Of a stretch of 64,000 nucleotides of DNA, positions 16,358-24,276 are shown piece after piece. A program made the translations under genes and the position numbers. Location of the stretch: assembly GCA_963843385.1 (NCBI GenBank), contig CAWJJY010000007.1, forward strand, positions 1,984,001 through 2,048,000. Direction: 5' to 3'. The DNA comes from CAVOHU01 sp963843385 (GTDB lineage: Bacteria > Acidobacteriota > Vicinamibacteria > Vicinamibacterales > JAKQTR01). Below the pieces are notes generated by a model. It was not told where the DNA came from. It did no database searches and saw nothing but the letters and a program-made list of their open reading frames with translations. The number at the start of each line of letters is the position of its first letter. Positions within the stretch are counted from its first letter, which is position 1.

Positions 16358-17485
16358 ATGCCAGTCCCGACCAAGGCCAGCGGCGACGGATTGATCCTGT
16401 CGCCCCGCGAGGCGCTCGTCGCCGGCGGCGCCGCCGAGGAATTCGAGAAGCGCGTCCAGGAACTCTTCAAGGCGGGCTACCGGAACCTGGTCACCGATCT
16501 GCGCGGCGTCACCCAGATCGACAGCGCCGGCATCCGGTCGCTGGTGCGAGGGCTCACGACCTCGCAGCGGCTCGGCGGCAGCTTCAGGCTCGTGGCTCCG
16601 TCCCCGCAGGTGAAGGAAGTCCTCGCGCTGTCACGCATGGATTCGATCTTCCCGGTCTTCGATTCGATCGATCCCGCGATGACCAAGAAGCGGCCCTGGA
16701 AGAGCATCCTGCTCTTCATCGGCGGCGCCCTGTTGATTGCGGCGTTGGGGCTGAGCGGGTTCTGGCACGGACTTCCGATTCCGGGTGAGACAGGTCAGCT
16801 CGATCAGCTCACCGGCCGGGCGCCGATCGGGATCGGCACCCCTTCCGCGTCGCCGTGGCAGCCGTTTGTCGAACTGAGCAAGCTGGTCCTGGCCGCCACC
16901 ATCGGGATCATCGTGACGGCCGTCCATCGCCGGTACCGAAGTGAGCGGCCGCAAACCCAGTCGATGGAACAGGCCCAGGTGCTGCTGTGCATCTCGGGCG
17001 CGATGATGATGATCATCATCGGCAACTCGCTCGCGCGGGCCTTCGGCATTGCCGGCGCCGCAAGCATCATCCGCTTCAGGACACCGGTCGAAGATCCCAA
17101 GGACATCACGATCCTGTTCCTGCTGATGGGGCTGGGGATGTCGGCGGGCTTGGGAGCCTTCGGGGTGGCCGGGCTCGGCACCTTGTTCCTCTGCGCGCTG
17201 CTCGTCGTGCTCGATCGCGTCGGATCGCGGCGGCCGCGAACCATGATGGTGGACATCGCCGCCGAAGGCCGCGATTTCCCGACCTCCCACGTGCAGAGCG
17301 TCTTCGCCCGCAACAAGGTCATCTTCGAGCCGCGCGAGGTGTCGCAGGGCAAGGAGATGTCGGTCCGGTATCACGCGCTGCTCGACGCGGACCAGTCGCT
17401 CGAAGATCTGAGCGAGCAGCTGATGGCCGGCGGCAAGGCGGGCGTCAAGGCGGTATCCTGGGAACTGCCCAAGAAGAGCGAATGA
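16358..17485 (+). CDS. STAS domain / DUF4956 membrane protein
   Basis: A 375-residue fusion. Residues about 1-105 form a STAS domain with the phosphorylatable motif T-Q-I-D-S-A-G-I (Ser56), like anti-sigma-factor antagonists. Then come membrane helices (LLFIGGALLIAALGLSGFW, LVLAATIGIIVTAVH, and two more after about residue 205) and a DUF4956 region with GAASIIRFRTPVEDPKD, ending in a cytoplasmic ferredoxin-like tail. DUF4956 proteins commonly sit beside CotH kinases and VTC-type polyphosphate polymerases in other bacteria; a CotH gene is three genes downstream here, but no VTC gene is visible. I chose the ATG at 16358, 25 codons into the open frame, because a GGGAG lies upstream and the STAS fold begins there. 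Confidence 0.85.
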   Translation: MPVPTKASGDGLILSPREALVAGGAAEEFEKRVQELFKAGYRNLVTDLRGVTQIDSAGIRSLVRGLTTSQRLGGSFRLVAPSPQVKEVLALSRMDSIFPVFDSIDPAMTKKRPWKSILLFIGGALLIAALGLSGFWHGLPIPGETGQLDQLTGRAPIGIGTPSASPWQPFVELSKLVLAATIGIIVTAVHRRYRSERPQTQSMEQAQVLLCISGAMMMIIIGNSLARAFGIAGAASIIRFRTPVEDPKDITILFLLMGLGMSAGLGAFGVAGLGTLFLCALLVVLDRVGSRRPRTMMVDIAAEGRDFPTSHVQSVFARNKVIFEPREVSQGKEMSVRYHALLDADQSLEDLSEQLMAGGKAGVKAVSWELPKKSE

Positions 17486-17489
17486 CCTG

Positions 17490-18377
17490 ATGCCAGCCAA
17501 ACGAGGCTCACGGCCGCGCGCGACGCGGCGCCGATCCGCCGACCGCGTGGTGGTCGCCCCGAAGGGCCGGCGGGATGCCGTGCTGGAAGTCATCGGCGCG
17601 GCGCGCAAGCGGCTGATCCTCTCCGTCTTCCGCTGCGATGACTTCGCGATCCTCGATGGCCTCGCCGACGCGCTCCGGCGCAAGGTGCGGGTCGAGGTGC
17701 TGCTGACGCCGCGTGCCAAGGGCTGGGAGAAGCGCCTCAAGGATCTGTGGGACGTGCTCGAAGGCATGGGCGCCACGCTTCACCGGTACGCGGATCCGGT
17801 GGTCAAGTATCACGCCAAGTACATCGTCGCCGACAAGGGGCCGGCGCTCGTCGCGTCGCTGAACCTGACGCGCAAGTGCCTGACGGGCACGGTGGACTTC
17901 GTCGTCACGACCTACAACCGGGGCGTCGTGTCGGGGCTGACGCGGCTGTTCGATGCGGACCGCACCTCCTCGGGCGGGCCGCTGCCTCGTGGCCTCAGCC
18001 CCCGCCTCATCATCGGCCCGGAACGGGCCCGCCAGCAGTTCACCACGCTCATCCAGCAGGCCAGGCGCAGCATCCGGCTCATCGACCCGAAGGTGACCGA
18101 TCCCTCCATGGTGTCGCTGCTCAAGGCCCGCAAGGCCGCAGGCATCAAGGTGACCGTGCTCGGACGCGGGTCGATCCGCGGCCTGGCCACACATGGCAAG
18201 CTGCTCGTCATCGACGGGAAGATCGCCGTCATCGGCAGCGTGTCGTTATCGGCGCTGAGTCTCGACTTCCGCCGCGAGGTCGCCATCGTCGTCACCGACC
18301 CGGACGCCGTGAAGACGCTGAACACCTTCTTTCAACAGAATGCGACCGGCGGCCGCCGCCGTGGCCGGTCCTCGTGA
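17490..18377 (+). CDS. Phospholipase D-like protein with two HKD motifs
   Basis: A 295-residue protein with two PLD half-sites: YHAKYIVADKG...SLN (first HxK(x)4D) and THGKLLVIDGK followed by IGSVSLS (second). The halves dimerise within one chain to form a covalent phosphohistidine active site that hydrolyses or transfers phosphodiesters, of lipid or nucleic acid. A basic N-terminus (KRGSRPRATRRRSADR) but no signal peptide is seen. It starts 4 nt after the STAS-DUF4956 stop and ends 13 nt before the porin start, so it belongs to this operon. The substrate is unknown; membrane phospholipid is the simplest guess given the neighbours. Confidence 0.85.
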   Translation: MPAKRGSRPRATRRRSADRVVVAPKGRRDAVLEVIGAARKRLILSVFRCDDFAILDGLADALRRKVRVEVLLTPRAKGWEKRLKDLWDVLEGMGATLHRYADPVVKYHAKYIVADKGPALVASLNLTRKCLTGTVDFVVTTYNRGVVSGLTRLFDADRTSSGGPLPRGLSPRLIIGPERARQQFTTLIQQARRSIRLIDPKVTDPSMVSLLKARKAAGIKVTVLGRGSIRGLATHGKLLVIDGKIAVIGSVSLSALSLDFRREVAIVVTDPDAVKTLNTFFQQNATGGRRRGRSS

Positions 18378-18390
18378 AGGAGCTGGCGAG

Positions 18391-19935
18391 ATGACGGCAC
18401 CGAGGGGCATTTTCGCGGCCGCATGGGCGACGATCGTGCTCTCAGCGCCGGTTGCCGCACAACACGACGCCGCGCTGACCGGGGCCGGACTTCGGGCTGC
18501 GATCATCCGGTCGGACTCCGCCGGCGTTTCGGACGCGCGCGCGGCACAGGCGGACGCGCGCGAGGCACAGGCGGCCGCGGCCGAGAAGGCACAGAAGCCC
18601 GCGGATCAGGCCGAGGCTGCGAAGAAGAAGAAGACCCCGGACCAGGCCGCCCCAGAGGAGAAGGCCAAGAAGGCTGGAAAGAAGGAGAAGGAGGCTGCCG
18701 CGTCAGCGCCCGAGGACGGGCTGGTCTGGAAAGACAGGCCGTCGCTGCGATTCGGGAAGAACTTCCAGATGGACCTGCGGGTGAAGCTGCAGGAAGAAGC
18801 AATCCAATCGCCGATTGATCTCGCACCGTTCGGACACGCCAAGACTTTCGAGGGGCACCGGCAGCGCCTGGGGGTCAAGGGCGAGGTCCTTCAGCACTTC
18901 GAGTTCGAGGTCGAACGCGACTTCGTGAACGGCGGCGACTGGAAGAACGTCTACGTCAACTTCAAGTACCTGCCGTTCGCACAGCTCCAGGCCGGGAAGT
19001 TCAAGATCCCGTTCGGGTACGAGCTGCTGACCAGCGCGGTCGATCTGGATTTCGTCTACCGCACGCGCGCCAGCGACTCGATCGCCGCGGGACGCGACGT
19101 CGGGGTCATGCTCCACGGGCGCTTGCACAAGAAGGTCATTCAGTACCAACTCGGCTGGTTCAAGCACGACGGCGACAACTCCCCTTCACTTGCGCCCCCG
19201 GTTCTCCTCCCCGGCGAGCAGGCCGGGGAACAGAAGGGCGCGATCGCCGGCCGGGTGACCATCGAGCCGCTGAAACTCGGTTCCACGCCGGCGCACCTGA
19301 ACAGCCTGTCGATCGGTGGGTCGGTGGTCGTCAGCACGATCCCGGAAGGCCAGAACAACCTGCACGGTCACATGGTGCTCTCCGACAATTTCTTCCATCG
19401 TGATTTCTACACCAAGGGCCGCCGCCTGAGGATCGGGGCCGAAGCGGCGTGGGCGCCAGGACCCTATTCCTTCAGCGCCGAGTACATCCGATCGAGCGAG
19501 CAGCGGATCGGCCTCGGCGTCGGGAACGATGCCGGCCTGAACACCGATCTGCCGGACCTCACGGGCCGCGGTTGGTATCTCGCCGGGACGTGGGCGCTGA
19601 CCGGCGAGAAGAAGGAAGGCGGCATCAAGCCCAAGCGCCCGCTGTTCCAGGGCGGGTTCGGCGCGATCGAACTCGCCGCGCGCTACGAGTCGCTGGGATT
19701 CGGGAGCGACGGGCCCGCTGGCGACCCGGAGTCCAAGAGCCCGCGGGCCGCCAACGTCCGGCGCAATACCGAGCGGGCCGTGACCTTCGGCGTGAACTGG
19801 TACATGAACAAGTGGCTCAAGCTGCAGATCAACGGCATCAACGAGTCGATCGACGATCCGCTTCGGGGGCCGACGCCCGACTCGCCCAAGACGTCGTGGA
19901 TGAGCGTTGTCACGCAGTTGCAGTTCGTGCTGTAA
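18391..19935 (+). CDS. OprP/OprO-like phosphate-selective porin family protein
   Basis: A 514-residue outer-membrane protein. A signal peptide ending near VAAQ is followed by a highly charged Ala/Lys/Glu-rich segment of about 90 residues (likely coiled coil, in AEKAQKPADQAEAAKKKK style) and then a barrel with features of the phosphate porin family: LRFGKNFQMDLRVKLQ, LGVKGEVLQHFEFEVERDF, KYLPFAQLQAGKFKIPFGYE and a C-terminal aromatic VTQLQFVL strand. Family members conduct phosphate or polyphosphate but this function is not provable here. The start at 18391 follows a GGAG-type site; the frame is open 17 codons further upstream, overlapping the PLD gene. It sits in the STAS-PLD-CotH run. Confidence 0.85.
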   Translation: MTAPRGIFAAAWATIVLSAPVAAQHDAALTGAGLRAAIIRSDSAGVSDARAAQADAREAQAAAAEKAQKPADQAEAAKKKKTPDQAAPEEKAKKAGKKEKEAAASAPEDGLVWKDRPSLRFGKNFQMDLRVKLQEEAIQSPIDLAPFGHAKTFEGHRQRLGVKGEVLQHFEFEVERDFVNGGDWKNVYVNFKYLPFAQLQAGKFKIPFGYELLTSAVDLDFVYRTRASDSIAAGRDVGVMLHGRLHKKVIQYQLGWFKHDGDNSPSLAPPVLLPGEQAGEQKGAIAGRVTIEPLKLGSTPAHLNSLSIGGSVVVSTIPEGQNNLHGHMVLSDNFFHRDFYTKGRRLRIGAEAAWAPGPYSFSAEYIRSSEQRIGLGVGNDAGLNTDLPDLTGRGWYLAGTWALTGEKKEGGIKPKRPLFQGGFGAIELAARYESLGFGSDGPAGDPESKSPRAANVRRNTERAVTFGVNWYMNKWLKLQINGINESIDDPLRGPTPDSPKTSWMSVVTQLQFVL

Positions 19936-19986
19936 CGCGCGGGTGCGCCTCGTGGCGACGTGGGTTCCTGGCAGGTGAGGTGACGC

Positions 19987-21306
19987 ATGACCACCGGTCG
20001 ATTGTTCGCGGGCGCGGCGCTGGCCGCCATCGTGCTGGCCCTGCCGGGCCAGGCGGCCGCGCAAACCGCCGACGACCTCTTCAACGACCAGGTCCTGCAC
20101 CGGATCGACCTGTGGGTCAACTCGCGGGACTGGGCCGTGCTGAAGTACGAGTTCGAGACCAACAACTACTATCCGGCAAATCTCAAGTGGAACGGCCAGA
20201 CCGTCACCAACGTCGCCATCAGATCGCGCGGCCTGGGATCCCGCTCGGGCGTCAAGCCGGGGCTCAGGGTGGACTTCAACCGCTATGTCACGGGCCGGAC
20301 GTTCCTGGGCTTGACCGCGGTCAACCTGAACAACATGACCCAGGATCCGACGGCGGTCCGCGAAGTGATGGCGATGAAGTTCTATCGCATGATGGGCCTG
20401 CCGGCGCCCCGCATCTCGCTTGCGGCGGTCTACATCAACAACGAGTACGCCGGCGCGTACGCGATCGTCGAGGAGATCAACGAGGTCTCGGTCTCACGCC
20501 TGTTCGGCGAGAACACCGGCTACCTGTTCGAATACAAGTGGCAGTTCGCCTGGGGTTTCGAGTACCTCGGATCGGACCTGGCCGCCTACGCTCCGCTGTA
20601 CGAACCGAAGACGCATACGACCGAGTCGCAGGGCGCGCTCTACGGGCCGGTCGAGGCGATGATCCGGACCATCAACTCCGCCTCCGACGAGGAGTTCGTC
20701 CCGGCGGTCTCACAGTATCTGGACTTGTCGATCTTCATGCGCATGGCGGCGGTGCAGGCCTACCTCGCCGAACCGGACGGCCTGCTGGGGAACTGGGGCC
20801 TCAACAACAATTTCCTGTACCGGTTCAACGGCCGGACGCTCAGCCAGTTCATCGCGTGGGACGCGTCGAGTGCGTTCTACGTCAGTACCTATCCGTTCGA
20901 CGTGGGCCTGACCGATCGCGTGCTGATGCAGCGGGCGATGGCGGTGCCCGACCTCCGGGCCATCTTCTTCAGCACGATCCTGGAAGCGGCCGCCTGGGCT
21001 GACCACGCGGACGAGCCGGGACAGCCGGGGTGGCTCGAGTCGGAGCTGACGCGATTCCAGAACCTGAACCGGTCGGCTGTCCTGGCGGACACTCAGAAGC
21101 CCTGGTCCAACGACGAGTACGACGTGGCGTCGGCCGACATCCTGTCCTTCGCCCGGACTCGCAGTCCGCTGGCCCGTCAGGTCGTCGCGCGGATGACGGC
21201 GCCCGACGGCCCGTACCCGACGCCGCTGTCGGCGATCGCCAAGGCCGGAGCTGCGCGAAAGACTGCTGCCAGGGCGCCGGAGGTCAGGAGAGCGCCCCGT
21301 CGATAG
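19987..21306 (+). CDS. CotH family secreted protein kinase
   Basis: A 439-residue protein with a signal peptide (LFAGAALAAIVLALPGQAAA) followed by a CotH fold: LHRIDLWVNSRDW near the N-terminus, IRSRGLGSRSG, NLNNMTQDPTAVRE, a YINNEYAGAYAIVEEINE segment, and W-G-L-N-N-N-F-L-Y. CotH proteins are atypical kinases; bacterial ones phosphorylate proteins such as spore coat components, and their ATP-binding site differs from canonical kinases. This one is exported, so it may act on the surface or periplasm. It closes the four-gene run that begins with STAS-DUF4956. Its 3' end overlaps the convergent kinase-like gene by 23 nt. The substrate is unknown. Confidence 0.85.
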   Translation: MTTGRLFAGAALAAIVLALPGQAAAQTADDLFNDQVLHRIDLWVNSRDWAVLKYEFETNNYYPANLKWNGQTVTNVAIRSRGLGSRSGVKPGLRVDFNRYVTGRTFLGLTAVNLNNMTQDPTAVREVMAMKFYRMMGLPAPRISLAAVYINNEYAGAYAIVEEINEVSVSRLFGENTGYLFEYKWQFAWGFEYLGSDLAAYAPLYEPKTHTTESQGALYGPVEAMIRTINSASDEEFVPAVSQYLDLSIFMRMAAVQAYLAEPDGLLGNWGLNNNFLYRFNGRTLSQFIAWDASSAFYVSTYPFDVGLTDRVLMQRAMAVPDLRAIFFSTILEAAAWADHADEPGQPGWLESELTRFQNLNRSAVLADTQKPWSNDEYDVASADILSFARTRSPLARQVVARMTAPDGPYPTPLSAIAKAGAARKTAARAPEVRRAPRR

Positions 21307-21889
21307 CGCGCTTGGTGAGGCGCTGGCAGCGGCCGGCCTTCTCGCGGGTATCGAGAAACGCGATCATCTTGCGGCGCAGATCGGCCGGGTCGACCGGCGT
21401 CACCGCGGTGGAGAGGACGCCTCCGCAGAACTCGCCAAAACCTTCCAGCAGTTTTCCCTTCCAGCCTGCTGACTTCCCGCGCTCTTTGGCGCGGTAACAG
21501 GTGTCCGGCCGGGGCGCGAACCCCAGGATCTGCGTGAGCCAGGCCTCGGGCAGTCCGGCCGCAACCCCCGCCGCGATGGCCGTGTCCACATAGGGCGCAG
21601 CGATCACGATGTGCCCCTGTTCGAGGGCGGGCCGGATCTCCCACCGCACGCGGAACGCGAGATCGGCGGCGTAGAGGAGAATCAGTGTCCTCGGCGAGAG
21701 CGTCAGGTATCGTCGCTTTCCAAGGCGCAGCTCGTAGAAGAGGCCCGACGCATCCCAGCGGCACACGCCGCCCGAAACCTTGCGCCCTCGGATGTGATGC
21801 CACAGATTCCTCGTGGCGTCCTCGAGATCGGTGCCGCGGGTGCCCTCGACGGCAATCAACCGTGACCTAGCGGCGGATCGGCGCGCCAT
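21284..21889 (-). CDS. Thymidylate-kinase-like protein lacking a P-loop
   Basis: A 201-residue protein that resembles the downstream-fold part of TMP-kinase-like proteins and its upstream neighbour, but its P-loop region reads VEGTRGTDLED instead of GPDGAGKTT, so the Lys and Ser/Thr that bind ATP phosphates are missing. Weak family features remain: RYLTLSPRTLILLYAADLAFRVRWEIRPALEQGHIVIAAPY parallels the neighbour's LCLLHAADFRHRLENEILPALWQGKVVVADRF. It is therefore probably a pseudokinase subunit that pairs with the 21867-22679 protein. The starts overlap (23 nt), indicating co-translation. The catalytic role is unknown. It is not a broken gene: the frame is intact and codon use matches its neighbours. 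Confidence 0.7.
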   Translation of the reverse strand: MARRSAARSRLIAVEGTRGTDLEDATRNLWHHIRGRKVSGGVCRWDASGLFYELRLGKRRYLTLSPRTLILLYAADLAFRVRWEIRPALEQGHIVIAAPYVDTAIAAGVAAGLPEAWLTQILGFAPRPDTCYRAKERGKSAGWKGKLLEGFGEFCGGVLSTAVTPVDPADLRRKMIAFLDTREKAGRCQRLTKRAIDGALS

Positions 21890-22679
21890 TGCGGACCTCC
21901 GCAGCTGAAGGGCTCCACGCCAGCCAGTCGGCGATTGCCTCCTGGTTCCACTGTCCCCAGGGGCGGCGCTGACTGTCCTGGAACAGGCGACGAATGTGCC
22001 GGTGCTGCTCGTAGATGGGTTGCTCTCCGTCGATGGTCACGAACTGGAAGATCAGGGCGAGGGACTCGTACTCGCGGATCATGCGCCCGATGAAGCGGCG
22101 ATAGCTGCCGATCGGATCTGCCACTTTCGTGATGTCCTGGCCGGCGTCGTAGTACTTGGGCGCGCGCGTGGCGGCCACCCGCGTGGTGGACGTCTCGGCG
22201 GACACGGCAAAGTAGTAAACCAGATCCGGCCAGAAGAGCGGCGCGTGCGCCGCGAGCAGCCAGTCGAGATCGAGGCCGCGCGCCGACGCCCTTGCCAGCG
22301 ACGTGAACAGGAAGCGGTCGGCCACGACCACCTTGCCCTGCCAGAGCGCCGGGAGGATTTCGTTCTCGAGCCGGTGGCGGAAATCGGCCGCGTGCAGCAG
22401 GCACAGTTCCTCGGCGCTCAGGGCCCGCAGCCGGGTGCGCGCCTTCAGCAGCGGCTTGATCGCCCGCGACGAGGTGGATTTGGCCACGACGACCTGGTGG
22501 CCTTCATGCTCCAGCCATGTCTTGAACAGACGGCGCTGCGTGGTCTTTCCTGCGCCGTCCGGTCCCTCGAAGGCGATCAGCAGGCCCCGCGTCTTCTCGC
22601 GGGAACGGACCAGGTCGGAGAGGCGGCGGGGCAATCCGGGCGTCGCCTGCCGCGGGCGCGATGTCTTGACGGCCATCAA
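21867..22679 (-). CDS. Thymidylate kinase-like P-loop kinase
   Basis: A 270-residue P-loop kinase. Walker A is FEGPDGAGKTTQ (near residues 37-48) after a basic N-terminal extension of about 35 residues; a DRF-like TMP-kinase motif appears as VVADRFLFTSLAR. Later helices resemble the LID and nucleoside-binding segments, with an additional C-terminal extension. It may phosphorylate dTMP or a related (deoxy)nucleotide or small molecule; with no other dTMP kinase in view I cannot say it is the housekeeping enzyme, and the extensions argue for a specialised one. It overlaps the P-loop-less paralogue by 23 nt and is divergent from the BaiN-type gene. Confidence 0.8.
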   Translation of the reverse strand: MMAVKTSRPRQATPGLPRRLSDLVRSREKTRGLLIAFEGPDGAGKTTQRRLFKTWLEHEGHQVVVAKSTSSRAIKPLLKARTRLRALSAEELCLLHAADFRHRLENEILPALWQGKVVVADRFLFTSLARASARGLDLDWLLAAHAPLFWPDLVYYFAVSAETSTTRVAATRAPKYYDAGQDITKVADPIGSYRRFIGRMIREYESLALIFQFVTIDGEQPIYEQHRHIRRLFQDSQRRPWGQWNQEAIADWLAWSPSAAEVRNGAPIRR

Positions 22680-22872
22680 GTTCGAACCGGCCTCGCCGGT
22701 ATGGCTCCTTCCTCGTCTTCGAAAGCTGGCGCTCTGCCGTGCGCGTATTCTAGCCGAAACCTCATCGAACGCGAGCGATCGTTTCGCGCGCGCCCCTCCG
22801 GCAGGTCATGGCGCCACCGATTCGCCCCGGGTGCGCGGAGGTGGCCACCGATGATCAGCCCAGGTAGAATCC

Positions 22873-24111
22873 GTGAGGCGATCGCCTGTGTCCACCTCCT
22901 TCGACCTCATCGTGATTGGTGCCGGCGCGGCAGGAATGATGTGTGCCGCCGAGGCGGGGCGCCGTGGCCGTCGCGTGCTGCTCATCGACCACTGGACCAG
23001 GATCGGCGAGCGCATCCGGATCTCGGGCGGCGGGCGCTGCAACTTCACCAACCTGCAGGTCGGGGCCGATCGTTTCCTGTCGCAGAACCCGCACTTCTGC
23101 CGCTCGGCGCTCGCACGCTACACGCCGCGCGACTTCATTTCCCTGCTCGACCGCCATCACGTCGGCTACGAGGAACGCGAACACGGGCAACTCTTCTGCA
23201 CGCGATCCGCCCAGGACGTGATCGGACTTCTCAGAACTGAATGTGAACAGGCGGGCGTGCAGGTTGCGCACCCATGCGAGGTCGGCCGCGTGGAGCCGCT
23301 CGTGGACGGCGGCGATCCGGTGAATGCACGATTCCTCGTCGCGACCGGTCAGGGGTCCTTTCGCAGCCGGTCCGTGGTTGTCGCCACCGGCGGGCTCGCC
23401 GCGCCGAAACTCGGCGCCAGTCCGCTCGGATACACGATCGCGGAGCGGTTCGGACTGCCCGTCGTGGCGCCCCGCCCGGCACTGGTCCCGCTGGCGCTTG
23501 CCCCCGAGGCTCTGTCATCGTTCCAGCCGCTGGCGGGTGTGTCGATCGAGACGGCGACCAGGTGCGCATCGCCGGCCGCGGTCGAATTTCGCGGGAAAAC
23601 CCTGGTCACTCACCGTGGCCTTTCGGGGCCAGCCATCCTCCAGATCTCGAGCTACTGGCAGCAAGCGGCGTCCCGCGGCAGCAGCGCGCCGATCGAAGTC
23701 GACCTCCTGCCTGGACTGAGCGCGTCGGCGTGGCTGTCGGAGCATCGCCGAAGCCGGGCGCTGCTGGCCAATCTGCTGTCCGAGATGATGCCTCGCCGGT
23801 TCGCCCACGAATGGTGCGCGTTGTTCGGCTGGCACAAACCTATTGCCGACATGACCAACCGCGAAGTCGAGGCGGCTGGGCAGAGCCTGAACGGGTGGAG
23901 CCTGCTGCCGTCGGGAACCCTTGGCTACGAGAAGGCCGAGGTCACGCTCGGAGGAGTGGATACCTCCGCGCTCTCGTCGAAGACCATGGAAGCCACGACG
24001 GTACCCGGGTTGTATTTCGTGGGTGAGGTAGTCGACGTCACCGGATGGCTCGGCGGCTACAACTTCCAGTGGGCATGGTCATCGGGTTGGGTCGCCGGAC
24101 AATTCGCTTGA
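22873..24111 (+). CDS. BaiN/HI0933-family NAD(P)/FAD-dependent flavoprotein
   Basis: A 412-residue flavoprotein. The N-terminal dinucleotide fold is FDLIVIGAGAAGMM, followed by the family-typical ISGGGRCNFTN signature. A second FAD-contacting region is VVVATGGLAAPKLG, and near the C-terminus are TLGYEKAEVTLGGVDTSALSSKTMEATTVPGLYFVGEVVDVTG-like features, of which the 'EV-D-V-T-G-W-L-G-G-Y-N-F-Q' segment binds FAD. Family members reduce carbon-carbon double bonds or have no known substrate. GTG at 22873 gives the listed start; a GTG at 22888 (MSTSFDLI...) is an equally good alternative. It is alone on its strand, downstream of nothing related, and divergent from the kinase gene. Confidence 0.9.
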   Translation: MRRSPVSTSFDLIVIGAGAAGMMCAAEAGRRGRRVLLIDHWTRIGERIRISGGGRCNFTNLQVGADRFLSQNPHFCRSALARYTPRDFISLLDRHHVGYEEREHGQLFCTRSAQDVIGLLRTECEQAGVQVAHPCEVGRVEPLVDGGDPVNARFLVATGQGSFRSRSVVVATGGLAAPKLGASPLGYTIAERFGLPVVAPRPALVPLALAPEALSSFQPLAGVSIETATRCASPAAVEFRGKTLVTHRGLSGPAILQISSYWQQAASRGSSAPIEVDLLPGLSASAWLSEHRRSRALLANLLSEMMPRRFAHEWCALFGWHKPIADMTNREVEAAGQSLNGWSLLPSGTLGYEKAEVTLGGVDTSALSSKTMEATTVPGLYFVGEVVDVTGWLGGYNFQWAWSSGWVAGQFA

Positions 24112-24276
24112 GTGGGACACGCCCGCTGCCTTCGATCTGCCCGCCACCGATCGATCGTCTCTTCAGAGCACGTCGAGGTCGAAGCGGCTCGCTGGACCCC
24201 TGGCGGCTGCGACGCCGGGCAACCCGGGCGGGCACCACAGGAGGTCCCCGCTCGGGCGCCGGCCTGGCGCAGTGCG

